From NCBI GenBank assembly GCA_024235615.1, contig JACKMB010000001.1, forward strand, positions 372,001 to 436,000: a stretch of 64,000 nucleotides of DNA. Direction: 5' to 3'. Below, piece by piece: positions 23,701 to 32,649 of this stretch (position 1 is its first letter; every line of letters starts with the position of its first letter). The notes under the pieces were generated by a model. The model made no database searches. It was given only the letters and a program-made list of their open reading frames with translations, and was not told the origin of the DNA. The position numbers were made by a program, and so were the translations under genes. The DNA comes from Thauera sp. GTDB lineage: Bacteria; Pseudomonadota; Gammaproteobacteria; Burkholderiales; Rhodocyclaceae.

Positions 23701-24458
23701 GTGATGATCAGGTAGGTCGAGTTGTACCAGTCGGCGGCCTCGGGCACGTCGGTCTGCTCGCCCCAGGTCTGCGGCGACGCGGCGGGCAGGTCGCAATACC
23801 AGTCGTAGAACGAGCCGCAGGCGGCGCCGATCAGCGACAGGTAGCGGGCACCGGCGGCGTACGAGATCATCGACATCGCGGGAATCGGCGAGAAGCCGTA
23901 GATGCGGTCCGGGCCCCACTTCTTGATCGTGTACACGTTGGCCGCGGCGACGATCTCGGTGACCTCGTCCCAGCTGGTGCGCACGAAGCCGCCCAGGCCA
24001 CGCACGTGCACGTACTTCTCGCGCTTGGCGGGATCCTTCTGGATCGCCTCCCAGGCCTCGACCGGGTCACGACCGGCCTTGCGCTCGGCGCGGTACAGGT
24101 CGAGCAGACGGCCGCGGATCATCGGGTACTTGATGCGGTGCGGCGAGTACAGGTACCACGAGAACGAGGCACCACGCTGGCAGCCGCGCGGCTCGTGGTT
24201 GGGCAGGTCCTCGCGGGTGCGCGGGTAGTCGGTCTGCTGCATCTCGAACGACACCAGTCCGTTCTTGACGAAGATCTTCCAGGAACAGCCGCCGGTGCAG
24301 TTCACACCGTGGGTGGAGCGCACCACCTTGTCGTGGCGCCAGCGGTTGCGGTAGGCATCCTCCCAGTTGCGGTCTTCATTGGTGACGATACCGTGTCCGT
24401 TCGAGAAGGTCTCCTTGACCTTGTCGAAAAACCTCAGGCGATCGAGAAAATGACTCAT
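20703..24458 (-). CDS. narG: Respiratory nitrate reductase alpha subunit (molybdenum)
   Basis: 1251 residues, the expected size. The FS0 iron-sulfur ligand set is present: His and two Cys in STHGVNCTGGCSW (about residues 48-60) and a further Cys in NHEPRGCQRGASF. The Mo-bis-MGD binding region includes TGANLPMTRTPDAHFATEVR, where the conserved Asp ligates Mo, followed by DLWMPVKQGTDAAAFLAMGH. The N-terminus lacks a cleavable Tat signal, as for cytoplasmic NarG enzymes. It reduces nitrate to nitrite in the cytoplasm, hence the need for the NarK transporters encoded just upstream. GAGGAG lies upstream of the ATG. Confidence 0.98.
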   Translation of the reverse strand: MSHFLDRLRFFDKVKETFSNGHGIVTNEDRNWEDAYRNRWRHDKVVRSTHGVNCTGGCSWKIFVKNGLVSFEMQQTDYPRTREDLPNHEPRGCQRGASFSWYLYSPHRIKYPMIRGRLLDLYRAERKAGRDPVEAWEAIQKDPAKREKYVHVRGLGGFVRTSWDEVTEIVAAANVYTIKKWGPDRIYGFSPIPAMSMISYAAGARYLSLIGAACGSFYDWYCDLPAASPQTWGEQTDVPEAADWYNSTYLIITGANLPMTRTPDAHFATEVRYKGTKIVSMAPDYAEYVKFADLWMPVKQGTDAAAFLAMGHVALKEFLVEKQDPYFTEYARKYTDLPMQVVLRKYGEGYVSDRNLRASDFDNNLGEANNPEWKTIVFDKKSGRFIAPNGTIGFRWGEEGKWNLLEKAGADQAETEAELTCMGSHDEVVSVGFPHFVPGEPALLYRNVPARRLKLANGEEAFVTSVFDMQVAQYGIDRGLGGGNVASSYDDANVAYTPAWAAKQTGVKAADLERTGREFAENASKTRGRSMVIMGAAINHWYHNDLAYRAIMNLLHMCGCVGQTGGGWAHYVGQEKLRPQAGWAPIAFALDWQRPPRHMNSTSFWYFHTDQWRYETVDADSLLSPAGPCRNKGSSLADYNVKAVRMGWLPSAPHFNRNPIELAEEAARAGATDEASVSKYVVDQLKSGALDVSFADPDAEENWPRNLIVWRANLIGSSAKGHEYFLKHLLGAQNGVMQEGGAGNNCKEVKWREHGPTGKLDLMVDVNFRLNSTGAYSDIILPTATWYEKNDLNTTDMHPFIHPLGEAVTPGWESKSDWQIFRTLAKTFTALGAKHLGTRKDVVSLPMQHDSPTELATPMGVGKDWKHGECEPIPGKTMPMLKLVERDYGQIYNKYIALGPLMVKLGNNVKGLDWDTTQEYEELKKCNYPVQVEGVSKGMPSLEEDIYVCDSVMRMAPETNGEVAHKSWSALSKKTGIDHHHLYAGRHEDKITFRDIVAQPRKIITAPTWSGIESETVSYTAGYTNIHEHIPFRTLTGRAHFYQDHEWFLDFGEGFCTYKPPVDLKAHEKVPDSVRNKPHLTLSWITPHSKWGIHSSYQDNLRMLNLFRGGPYVWLSEEEAATIGIKDNDWVEAINANGATVARAVVSQRIPRGMAIMYHAQEKNVNVPGSNTTGKRGGILNSVTRVIVKPTNMVGGYAQLAYSFNYYGTVGCQRDEVVVIHKIEDQDIDWLERPLTPEREAQRNPVGIGKK

Positions 24459-24546
24459 GGTTTGCTCCTCTCAAGTCGTCGCTTCGTTCATCAAGCGCGA
24501 TCGGTAAAAGTCTGGTTGAAAAGGGAATCCGTCGGTCGGGCGGGAA

Positions 24547-26202
24547 TCAGGGGTTCTGGATGTACGCGTCTTTGCGCAGGTAGAACCACCAGTTGAGGAC
24601 TACGCACAGCGCGTAGAAAACGGCGAAGCCGTACATCGCATATTCGGGCGTGCCGGCCTTGATCTGGCCGCCGATCACCACCGGGGCGATGAAGGAGCCG
24701 TAGGCCGCCACCGCCGAGGTCCAGCCCAGCACCGGACCGCGTTCGTCCTTGTCGAACACGAAGCCGACGGTGCGGAAGGTCGAGCCGTTGCCGATGCCCG
24801 AGGCCGCGAACAGCAGCACGAACAGGGCCATGAACACGAAGAAGTACTCTTCCGGCGTCGCCGAGTGGTAGGCCAGGAACATCACGTAGCCGGTCACCGC
24901 GGAGGCGATCACGAGCACGATCGAGATCCACTGGGTCACGATCGAGCCGCCCAGCTTGTCCGAGATCCAGCCGCCCACCGGACGGATCAGCGCACCGACG
25001 AAGGGGCCGATCCAGGCGAACATCAGCGCCGACGGGGCGTTCGGGTTCTTCGCATGCACCCAGGCCTGGGTGGCCGGGTCGAGGACGTGGGTGTTGCCGA
25101 AGATCACCGTGATCGACAGCGGCAGCGCCATCGAGAAGCCGATGAAGGAGCCGAAGGTCACCACGTAGAGCGCGGTCATCGACCAGGTGTGCTTGTTGCG
25201 GAAGATCGCGAACTGCTTGTCGAGGTTGGTCTTCATCTCGCCGCTGGCGGCGAACTTCATGCCGTACAGGGTGCCGAGGATGACCAGCGGCAGCATGATC
25301 CACATCCCGCCTCCAGCCAGCACGCCGAGCCCGCTCGGCAGGTAGAGGTAGAGGCCGATCGCCGAGACCACCAGGGCGATGCCGTAGAACAGGATGATCT
25401 TGCCCAGCGCCGCGCCGGTGGAGCCGATGTTGGGCGACACGGTGAGCAGGTTGTTCATGCCGAACCAGCCGACGACCGCGAGCGGCACCAGCAGCAGCAG
25501 CCACACGAAGCCGGCGTTCTGCACGTAGGTGGGCGTGCCGGCGGCGATCTTGCCGATCAGCGTGGCCGAGTCCTTGACCAGCGGGATCGCGTCGCCGCCG
25601 AGCGCGCCGAACACGCCCATGGTCATCACCGCGGGAATCAGCAGCTGCGAGGTGGTCACGCCGAAGTTGCCCAGGCCGGCGTTGAGGCCGAGCGCGGTGC
25701 CCTGCAGGCGCTTGGGGAAGAAGGTGGAGATGTTGGCCATCGAGCAGGCGAAGTTGCCGCCGCCCATGCCCGACAGCAGCGCCATGAGCTGGAACACCCA
25801 CAGCGGCGTCTCCAGGCTCTGCAGCGCGATGCCGGTGCCCACCGCCGGGATCATCAGCAGGGCGGTGGTCAGCCACACCGTGTTGCGGCCGCCGCAGATG
25901 CGGATGAAGAAGGACGCCGGGATGCGCGTGGTGGCACCCGCCAGACCCGCGATCGCGGCGAGCGAGAAGAGCTGGTCGGGCGCGAAGGGGAAGCCCGCGT
26001 TGGCCATCTGCACCGTGATGATCCCCCACATCAGCCACACGGCGAAGCCGCACAGCAGGCTGGGGATGGAGATCCACAGGTTGCGGTTGGCGATCCGCGA
26101 GCCCTTCTCCTTCCAGAAGGTCTCGTCCTCGGGGCGCCAATCGACGAGGTCGACGCTGCTGGTGACCGCCGGGCTCGACGCCGCGACATTGCTTGCTTGC
26201 AT
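24547..26202 (-). CDS. narK2: NarK2-type nitrate/nitrite transporter
   Basis: 551 residues from the ATG at 26202, which has GAGGAG 9 nt upstream; an in-frame GTG three codons earlier is possible. It is a major facilitator of the nitrate/nitrite porter family, with the NS-type signatures GMGGGNFACSMANISTFFPKR and GLNAGLGNFGVTT. It is about 80 residues longer than typical NarK2, from extra hydrophobic sequence in the middle (about residues 190-310), so there may be 14 rather than 12 helices. The expected role is exchange of nitrate for nitrite, to bring in substrate and remove toxic product. It is encoded 27 bp after narK1 and 88 bp before narG. Confidence 0.9.
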   Translation of the reverse strand: MQASNVAASSPAVTSSVDLVDWRPEDETFWKEKGSRIANRNLWISIPSLLCGFAVWLMWGIITVQMANAGFPFAPDQLFSLAAIAGLAGATTRIPASFFIRICGGRNTVWLTTALLMIPAVGTGIALQSLETPLWVFQLMALLSGMGGGNFACSMANISTFFPKRLQGTALGLNAGLGNFGVTTSQLLIPAVMTMGVFGALGGDAIPLVKDSATLIGKIAAGTPTYVQNAGFVWLLLLVPLAVVGWFGMNNLLTVSPNIGSTGAALGKIILFYGIALVVSAIGLYLYLPSGLGVLAGGGMWIMLPLVILGTLYGMKFAASGEMKTNLDKQFAIFRNKHTWSMTALYVVTFGSFIGFSMALPLSITVIFGNTHVLDPATQAWVHAKNPNAPSALMFAWIGPFVGALIRPVGGWISDKLGGSIVTQWISIVLVIASAVTGYVMFLAYHSATPEEYFFVFMALFVLLFAASGIGNGSTFRTVGFVFDKDERGPVLGWTSAVAAYGSFIAPVVIGGQIKAGTPEYAMYGFAVFYALCVVLNWWFYLRKDAYIQNP

Positions 26203-26229
26203 GAAACCCACTCCTCGTTGTCTTGCGAA

Positions 26230-27492
26230 TCAGGCCCTGGACGAGTCGACCGCGGTCTCGTGACCGTCGAACATGTCGACACGACGCACTTCCGTCAGGT
26301 ACATCCAGATCAGGGAAACCCAGGTCACGCCGTAGAGCAGCATGAAGGCGCTCGAGCGCACGCCGGTGAGGTCGACCAGGGCGCCGAACATGATCGGCAG
26401 CAGGAAGCCGCCCATGCCGCCCACCAGGCCGACGATGCCGGAGACCGCGCCGATCTCCTTGGGGAACTCGTTGGAGATGTACTTGAACACCGAGGCCTTG
26501 CCGAAGGCGAAGGCGATGCCGACGATGAAGAGCAGGAAGGTGAACACCCAGACGTTGAGGTGGATGCTGAAGGTGCGCGGCCCCTCCACCGTCTGCACGG
26601 TGAATTCGGTGTTCGGGTAGGAGAGCAGGAACAGGCAGATCCACGACGCCCACATCACCCACCAGGTGACCTTGTGCGCGCCGTAGCGGTCGGACAGCCA
26701 GCCGCCCACCGCGCGCAGTACGCCGCCGGGCAGCGAGAAGCAGGCCGCGAGCAGGGCCGCCGTCTGGATGCCCATGCCGAACTCGTTGACGTAGTACTTG
26801 GTGAGCCACAGCGACAGGCCGACGTAGCCGCCGAACACGATCGAGTAGTACTGGCAGTACTTCCACACGCGCGGATCCTTGAGCACGCGCAGCTGGTCGC
26901 GGAAGGTCACCGAGGAGTGCACCCGGTGCTCGGGGTCGTCATAGGTGAAGAACCAGAACGCGATCGCGGTGATCAGCATCGCCGCGGCATACACCTGCGG
27001 CACCATCTGCCAGCCGAACATCACCACCAGCGTGGGGGCGACGAACTTGGTGACCGCGGCGCCCGAGTTGCCGGCGCCGAACACCCCCATCGCGAAGCCC
27101 TGGTTCTGGCGCTCGAACCAGCGCGCGCAGTAGGCGATGCCCACCGAGAAGGAGCCGCCCGCGAAGCCGACGAAGAGGCCGGCGACGAGGAACTGCCAGT
27201 ATTCGGTGGCGTGGCCGATGAGATAGATCGGCAGCACCGTGCATAGCATGAGCACGAAGAAGACGATGCGGCCGCCGAACTTGTCGGTGAGCATGCCGAG
27301 CGGCAGCCGGATCAGCGAGCCGGTCAGCACCGGCGTGGCCGCCAGCAGGCCGAACTGGGTTTCGTTGAGCGCGAGGACTTCCTTGATCGGGATGCCGATC
27401 ACCGCGAACAACATCCAGACGGCAAAACAGACGGTGAAAGCGGTGGTGCTCATCACGAGCACGGACATCTGCTGAAACTTTCGACTAGCCAT
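26230..27492 (-). CDS. narK1: NarK1-type nitrate transporter
   Basis: 420 residues with 12 hydrophobic segments, a major facilitator of the nitrate/nitrite porter family. The signatures are FAGGSFSVGIAYCARWFERQ followed by FGAGNSGAAVTKFVAPTLV, the NarK1 version of the nitrate signature. NarK1 proteins are thought to act as nitrate/proton symporters that start respiration before nitrite builds up. It is the first gene of the leftward narK1-narK2-narGHJI-narXL array. In some bacteria the two modules are fused in one protein; here they are separate genes. I found no convincing FNR/Dnr box in the 150 bp upstream. Confidence 0.9.
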   Translation of the reverse strand: MASRKFQQMSVLVMSTTAFTVCFAVWMLFAVIGIPIKEVLALNETQFGLLAATPVLTGSLIRLPLGMLTDKFGGRIVFFVLMLCTVLPIYLIGHATEYWQFLVAGLFVGFAGGSFSVGIAYCARWFERQNQGFAMGVFGAGNSGAAVTKFVAPTLVVMFGWQMVPQVYAAAMLITAIAFWFFTYDDPEHRVHSSVTFRDQLRVLKDPRVWKYCQYYSIVFGGYVGLSLWLTKYYVNEFGMGIQTAALLAACFSLPGGVLRAVGGWLSDRYGAHKVTWWVMWASWICLFLLSYPNTEFTVQTVEGPRTFSIHLNVWVFTFLLFIVGIAFAFGKASVFKYISNEFPKEIGAVSGIVGLVGGMGGFLLPIMFGALVDLTGVRSSAFMLLYGVTWVSLIWMYLTEVRRVDMFDGHETAVDSSRA

Positions 27493-27604
27493 TTCCCACT
27501 GCGCTCCGGAAAGGTCCGACGGTCACGAATTTTCCGGGGTGAGGATAGGCTCGGGCGTGGCGTCGCACCATTCGCCAAAAGCACGGGATGGGCCGTATCG
27601 ACGA

Positions 27605-27635
27605 GGGGCTGGACTAGTGCTTAGTGACTAGCCCC
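27605..27635 (-). terminator. Weak hairpin after the dnr-like gene
   Basis: GGGGCT (27605-27610) and AGCCCC (27630-27635) can pair; inner CTAGT/ACTAG sequences may extend the stem with a bulge. It sits 8-38 bp after the regulator stop codon, but there is no U-tract, so termination is uncertain. It may instead be an operator-like palindrome upstream of narK1. Confidence 0.3.
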
Positions 27636-27642
27636 ATTGAGC

Positions 27643-28458
27643 TCAGAGGGGTAGAACCGCCTCGTCGTGCGTCAGCAGGCGGGCGAGCTGCGCACGGTTG
27701 CGCACCCGGATGCGGCGGCCGCTCACCGTGAGCACGCCCTCCTCGACCAGGTTGCGCAACACCCGCGAGAGCGTCTCGGGGGTCAGGTTGAGCAGGGAGG
27801 CGATGGTCTTCTTGGGCGCCGGCAGGATGATGCAGCCGTCGCTGCGCGCACCGCGCTCGAGCTGTTCCAGCAGGTAGCTCGCCACGCGGACCGCCGCCGG
27901 GCCGCCGGCGGTGCTGCCGATCGCGTCGATCAGGCGCTGGATGCGCGCGCACACCGCGACCAGCATGCGGTTGGAGAGCGCGTTGTCCAGCGCGACCGCG
28001 GCCAGCACGCGCTCGCGCGGCACGTGTATCAGCACGACCGACCCCACCGCCTGCGTCCAGGTACGGTAGCGCGCGCCGGTGAACACGCCGATCTCGCCGA
28101 ACATGCCGCCGGGCTCGAAGAGCTCGACGACCTTGTCCTTGCCCTCGGGCCCGCTCACCATCAGCCGCACCGCGCCGTTGCAGACGAAGAACAGGCCGGT
28201 GGGCTGGGAGCCGCGCTCGAAGACCGTGGCCGAGGAGGACAGGCGCACGAACTCGGCGCCCTGCGCGAGTTCGTCGAGCACCGCGGCCCCGCTGCCGAGC
28301 AGGATCGGCATGCGCGCCAAGGCGTCGCGTGGCGAAGTGGCCTTGCGCGGCAGCGCCGGACGAACATGCGACTCGTCGGCTTGGGTCAGGACGATTGTGG
28401 ACACGGTTCTTTTTCGTTCCGTCGGCGTGGGTTGCGACGGTTCCTCCTCCGATTCCAT
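27643..28458 (-). CDS. dnr: Dnr-type Crp/Fnr transcriptional regulator
   Basis: Up to 271 residues; a GTG at 28404 (253 residues) is an alternative start and neither has a strong Shine-Dalgarno. A cyclic-nucleotide-binding-like beta-roll (about 55-165) has GLFFVCNGAVRLMVSGPEGKDKVVELFEPGGMFGEIGVFTG. A long dimerisation helix leads to a Crp-type HTH with PKKTIASLLNLTPETLSRVLRNL. The recognition helix carries E-X2-SR, which reads TTGAT half-sites, the same half-site seen upstream of nirS. The N-terminal cysteines that ligate the FNR [4Fe-4S] cluster are absent, so a haem/NO-type Dnr sensor is the best guess. It lies just upstream of narK1 in the same direction. Confidence 0.85.
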   Translation of the reverse strand: MESEEEPSQPTPTERKRTVSTIVLTQADESHVRPALPRKATSPRDALARMPILLGSGAAVLDELAQGAEFVRLSSSATVFERGSQPTGLFFVCNGAVRLMVSGPEGKDKVVELFEPGGMFGEIGVFTGARYRTWTQAVGSVVLIHVPRERVLAAVALDNALSNRMLVAVCARIQRLIDAIGSTAGGPAAVRVASYLLEQLERGARSDGCIILPAPKKTIASLLNLTPETLSRVLRNLVEEGVLTVSGRRIRVRNRAQLARLLTHDEAVLPL

Positions 28459-28587
28459 CCTAGACCGTGGCAGGACCGATAGCCATTGGCCGATCGAAGG
28501 AGCGCTACTCCGAAAGGACTATCCCGCCCGTCCGGTCCGCCCGCAGGAGGCATGCGCTGGCGGTAACCCGCGCCGGCCCACCGGCGT

Positions 28588-30162
28588 TCAGGAGCTGCAG
28601 GACAGCATCGAGCAGCCGGGCCGGTCGCGCGCCCAGTCCGGTCGGCGCGCGGCGAAGCGCTCGCGCCCGGGCTGCTCGTCGTAGGGCCGGCGCAGCACCT
28701 CGAGCAGGGTCTCGAGCTCCGCAGTGTCGCCCGCCTCCGCAGCGTCGATCGCCTGCTGCGCCAGGTAGTTGCGCGGCACGTAGAGGGGGTTGACCCGGTT
28801 CATCGCCGCACGCCGCGCCGCGGCCGGCTGGCCCTCGGCGAGCACGCGCGCGCCGTGCTCGCGCAGCCAGCCGAGCAGCTCGGCGTCCGCCGTAGCCCGC
28901 CGCGCGGGGTCGTAGAAGGCCTCGGCGAGCGGCTCGAGCGCCGGCGCCGCCGGATCGACCTCGGCGAGGCGGCGGAAGAACAGGCTCATGTCCACCTCGC
29001 CGGCCGCGAGCAGGCGGTGCAGGCGCTCGAGCAGGCCGTCGTCGCCCTCCTGCCCGACGCGCCATTTGGCCAGGCCGAGCTTGGCGCGCATCATGTCGCG
29101 ATAGCTCGCATCATGCACTTCGGCATAGGCGGCGAGCGCACGTTCCAGCGGCTCGACCTCGCGCACCACCGGGTAGATCGCGTTGGCGAGCTGCCACAGG
29201 TTCCAGTGCGCGATGTAGGGCTGGTTGCCGAAGCGGTAGCGCCGGCCGCCTGCGTCGGTGGTGTTGGGCGTCCACTCGGGGTCGAAGTCGTCCACCCAGC
29301 CATAGGGGCCGTAGTCGATCGTGAGGCCGAGGATGGACATGTTGTCGGTGTTCATGACCCCATGCACGAAGCCCACCCGCATCCAGTGCACCACCAGCAC
29401 CGCGGTGCGCCGGCACACCTCGTCGAACCAGCGGATGCGCCGCGCCGCGGCGTCGGTCTCGGCGGCCAGCTCGGGGAAATCGCGCGCGATGGTGAAGTCG
29501 ATCAGGCGCTCGAGCAGCGCCTCCTCGCCGCGCGAGGCGAAGATCTCGAAGTTGCCGAAGCGGATGAAGGACGGCGCCACCCGGCACACCACCGCGCCCG
29601 GCTCGGCCCGGGGGTTGCCGTCGTAGAGCATGTCGCGCACCACGGTCTCGCCGGTGCCCACCAGGCTCAAGGCGCGCGTGGTCGGCACGCCGAGGTGATG
29701 CATCGCCTCGCTGCACAGGAACTCGCGCAGCGAGGAGCGCAGCACCGCGCGGCCGTCGGCGAAGCGCGAATACGGCGTCGGCCCGGCGCCCTTCAATTGC
29801 AGCTCCCAGCGCTCGTCGCGCGCATTGATCGACTCGCCGAGCGTGATCGCGCGCCCGTCGCCGAGTTGCCCCGCCCAGTTGCCGAACTGGTGGCCGCCGT
29901 AGCACGCGGCGTAGGGCTCCATGCCGGGCAGCAGGCCATTGCCACCGAAGACGCGGGCAAACTCGGCGCTGCGCACGTCGGCCTCGTCCAGGCCGAGGAT
30001 CTCCGCCACCTCGCGCGACCACGCCAGCAGGTGCGGTGCCTTTACCGGCGTGGGCATCACGCGCGAGTAGCACGCGCCATGGACCGGGCGGACGTGGTTG
30101 TCGGGCTCGGGATCGGCGGGCAGCTCGCGCACGAAGCGGTTGTCGAAGCGAAGCGCTCTCAT
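28588..30162 (-). CDS. selO: Protein adenylyltransferase SelO (YdiU family)
   Basis: 524 residues from the ATG at 30162; longer in-frame versions would run into the transporter gene. The pseudokinase-fold family is identified by [22 protein letters not shown], the [30 protein letters not shown] region and the late [25 protein letters not shown], which includes metal-binding Asp/Asn. SelO transfers AMP to protein Ser/Thr/Tyr residues and has been linked to oxidative stress. The C-terminus ends CSMLSCSS, so the position often held by selenocysteine in eukaryotes is cysteine here. It follows the permease gene by 49 bp and may be co-transcribed. Confidence 0.95.
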   Translation of the reverse strand: MRALRFDNRFVRELPADPEPDNHVRPVHGACYSRVMPTPVKAPHLLAWSREVAEILGLDEADVRSAEFARVFGGNGLLPGMEPYAACYGGHQFGNWAGQLGDGRAITLGESINARDERWELQLKGAGPTPYSRFADGRAVLRSSLREFLCSEAMHHLGVPTTRALSLVGTGETVVRDMLYDGNPRAEPGAVVCRVAPSFIRFGNFEIFASRGEEALLERLIDFTIARDFPELAAETDAAARRIRWFDEVCRRTAVLVVHWMRVGFVHGVMNTDNMSILGLTIDYGPYGWVDDFDPEWTPNTTDAGGRRYRFGNQPYIAHWNLWQLANAIYPVVREVEPLERALAAYAEVHDASYRDMMRAKLGLAKWRVGQEGDDGLLERLHRLLAAGEVDMSLFFRRLAEVDPAAPALEPLAEAFYDPARRATADAELLGWLREHGARVLAEGQPAAARRAAMNRVNPLYVPRNYLAQQAIDAAEAGDTAELETLLEVLRRPYDEQPGRERFAARRPDWARDRPGCSMLSCSS

Positions 30163-30211
30163 CGGGGAATCCTCGTCATGGTCGGCCCGGCGGATGCGGG
30201 CGAGGGCGTGC

Positions 30212-31675
30212 TCAGGCGCGGCGCGGATCGAAGGCGTCGCGCACCACGTCGGCGAACAGGTTGGCGGCGAGCACGAGCACGAACATGAACGCGAAGGCCG
30301 CGGCCAAAGACCACCAGACCATCGGCTCGCGCGCGAGTTCGGCACGCGCCATGTTGATCATGGTGCCGAAGCTGATCGTCGACGGATCGACGCCGATGCC
30401 GACATAGGACAGCACGGCCTCGGCCAGCACCAGTCCGGAAAAGTCCATCACCAGCGCGATCAGCACGATGTGCATGAGGTTGGGCAGGATGTGGCGGCGC
30501 AGGATCGCCGGGGTGCGCACCCCGAAGGCGCGCGCCGCCTGCACGTACTCGAGCTCGCGCAGCTTGAGCGTCTCACCGCGCAAGAGACGCGCCAGCCCGG
30601 TCCAGCTGGTGATGCCGAGGATGAAGCACAGCGCCAGCAGGCGCGCGTCCGAGCGCTCGGCGGCGGTGTCGAACCACTGCGGGTGGGTATCGATGACGAC
30701 CTGCATCATCAGCACCGCCGCGGCGATCAGCAGCACGCCGGGGATGGCGTTGAGCACGGTGTACACATACTGCACGGCGTCATCCACCCAGCCGCCGAGG
30801 TAGCCCGCGGCGATGCCGAGCGCGACCGCGAAGGGCATCATCACCAGCGTGGTCAGGGTGCCGATCACCAGCGCGGTGCGCACGCTCTTCAATGCCAGGT
30901 AGAGCACGTCCTGCCCCACCTTGTCGGTGCCGAGCACGTGGTAGAGCGGCGCCAGTTCCACGCACACCGCCGCCACCGCGAGCAGCACCGCCAGCGTCAC
31001 CAGCGCCGCGCGCCAGGCCAGCACGGTACGCCCGGCGAGCATCGCCCGCGCCACCTCGCCCCAGCGCAGCCCGCTGCCGCGCCACACCAGGCTGGCGAGC
31101 ACGAGGAAGGCGACGAGCCACGCGAGCGCCGCCTGCGCGAGCGCGCTCACCAGCCGCAGCGCCACGTCGCCACCGCGTGCGGCGGCCACGTCCGCGCCGA
31201 GGTGGGCGGCGCCGTAGGTGAGGCGCGGGTAGTCGCGCACCTGGCCGCCGTCGGCCGTCTCCACCGTCTCGCGCTGGTACAAGGTCCACGCAAAGGGCGC
31301 GGAGTAGGTCTTCTCGGTACGCAGGCGCAGCGGCGCGAGCAACGCGTCGAGCGCGGACAGCACCTCGGTGGACACCACCGGCGCCGCAGGCGCCGAGCCG
31401 GCCGGCGCACCGACGCCCGCCACGCGCTCCACCGCCGACAGCAGCGGCCGGTAATGCAGGCTGTCGACCAGGCCGACGGCCAGGAAGGCGAGCAGCACGG
31501 TGGCCGCCGCCATCCCGGCCGGCCGCCGCCCGACCTTGCGCCAGGCCGCGCGCAGCGGCGCCTGCGTACGGGCGCGCAAGGCCGAGAGCAGCGCCAGCGC
31601 GACGAGCACGAAGAGCAGCGCGTCGGTCCATAGCACGACCGGCTGGAAGCCGAGGATCCCGCTCGATGTGCTCAT
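30212..31675 (-). CDS. Peptide ABC transporter permease, YejE-like
   Basis: 487 residues, longer than a standard DppC because of a large periplasmic stretch between the first helices (about residues 70-200), a feature shared with YejE. The permease core shows the coupling region around [33 protein letters not shown], the EAA-like loop that contacts the ATPase. The start overlaps the upstream permease stop (ATGA). It belongs to a binding protein-permease-permease set for oligopeptides or microcin-C-like compounds. No ATPase gene follows; the next gene is selO. Confidence 0.88.
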   Translation of the reverse strand: MSTSSGILGFQPVVLWTDALLFVLVALALLSALRARTQAPLRAAWRKVGRRPAGMAAATVLLAFLAVGLVDSLHYRPLLSAVERVAGVGAPAGSAPAAPVVSTEVLSALDALLAPLRLRTEKTYSAPFAWTLYQRETVETADGGQVRDYPRLTYGAAHLGADVAAARGGDVALRLVSALAQAALAWLVAFLVLASLVWRGSGLRWGEVARAMLAGRTVLAWRAALVTLAVLLAVAAVCVELAPLYHVLGTDKVGQDVLYLALKSVRTALVIGTLTTLVMMPFAVALGIAAGYLGGWVDDAVQYVYTVLNAIPGVLLIAAAVLMMQVVIDTHPQWFDTAAERSDARLLALCFILGITSWTGLARLLRGETLKLRELEYVQAARAFGVRTPAILRRHILPNLMHIVLIALVMDFSGLVLAEAVLSYVGIGVDPSTISFGTMINMARAELAREPMVWWSLAAAFAFMFVLVLAANLFADVVRDAFDPRRA

Positions 31676-32649
31676 TGCAGCCTCACCCGCGGATCGGCCA
31701 GGGTGTAGGACAGGTCGGTGAGCATCAGTCCCACGATGTAGAGCACCGAGCCGATGAACACCATCGCGCGCACCACCGCGAAGTCCTGCGCGTTGATCGC
31801 GTCGATGGTGTAGCTGCCCAGTCCGGGGATCGCGAAGAAGGACTCCACCAGCAGGCTGCCCATGAAGAGCAGCGGGATCACCACCACCACCCCGGTGAGG
31901 ATCGGGATCAACGCGTTGCGCAACACGTGGCGGAACAGCACCGCAAGCTCGGACAGGCCCTTGGCGCGCGCGGTGCGCACGTAGTCCTTCGAGATCTCCT
32001 CGAGGAAGATCGTGCGGTACCAGCGCGCCGACGAGCCGATGCCCGCGATCACGCTGATCAGCACCGGCAGCACGAGGAAGCGCGCCGCGTCCAGCCCCGG
32101 CGCATAGCCCGAGATCGGCACCAGCGCCCACAGCTTGGAGACCAGCCACTGCCCGCCGATGATGTAGAACAGGCTCGAGATCGACATCATCGCCACGCAC
32201 AGCACCACGCCCCAGAAATCCAGGTAGGTGGCGCGGAAGAACACCAGCAGCAGCGCGAAGCTGATCGACACCGCGAGGCTGAGCAGGAAGGTCGGCAGCG
32301 CGATCGCCAGCGACGGCCCCATGCGGTCGCGGATCTCCTGGCCGATGTCGCGGCCGTCGTCGGCGCGGCCGAACTCGAGCGCGAACATGCGCAGCGACTT
32401 GTCGAAGAAGATGGTCTCGGTGAAGCGCGCACTGCCGCTCGCGGCGTCGTTGAGGAACATCGGCCTGTCGTAGCCGCGCTCGGCCTTCCAGCGCTCGATG
32501 GCCTCGGGCGTCGCACGCTTGACGCCGATGTGCATGCGCGCCATGTCGTCGGGGGAGTTCACCACGAAGAAGAGCACGAAGGTGAGCAGATTCACCCCGA
32601 TCAGAATCGGCACCGCGTACAGCAGGCGGCGCAGCAGGTAGGCCAGCAT
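31672..32649 (-). CDS. Peptide ABC transporter permease, YejB/DppB-like
   Basis: 325 residues. The start MLAYLLRRLLYAVPILIGVNLLTFVLFF is the DppB/YejB pattern. Six membrane helices and the EAA-type loop YVRTARAKGLSELAVLFRHVLRNALIPILTG are present. It overlaps the binding-protein stop by one base (TGATG) and the next permease by four, which implies strict co-translation. It forms the heterodimeric channel with the 487-residue permease. Confidence 0.92.
   Translation of the reverse strand: MLAYLLRRLLYAVPILIGVNLLTFVLFFVVNSPDDMARMHIGVKRATPEAIERWKAERGYDRPMFLNDAASGSARFTETIFFDKSLRMFALEFGRADDGRDIGQEIRDRMGPSLAIALPTFLLSLAVSISFALLLVFFRATYLDFWGVVLCVAMMSISSLFYIIGGQWLVSKLWALVPISGYAPGLDAARFLVLPVLISVIAGIGSSARWYRTIFLEEISKDYVRTARAKGLSELAVLFRHVLRNALIPILTGVVVVIPLLFMGSLLVESFFAIPGLGSYTIDAINAQDFAVVRAMVFIGSVLYIVGLMLTDLSYTLADPRVRLQ

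Noticed and set aside
20796-24596. A 1266-codon open frame on the plus strand
   Set aside because: Antisense shadow of narG.
30163-30345. N-terminal extension of selO
   Set aside because: It overlaps the 3' end of the upstream permease gene in another frame; the ATG at 30162 begins the conserved SelO sequence.
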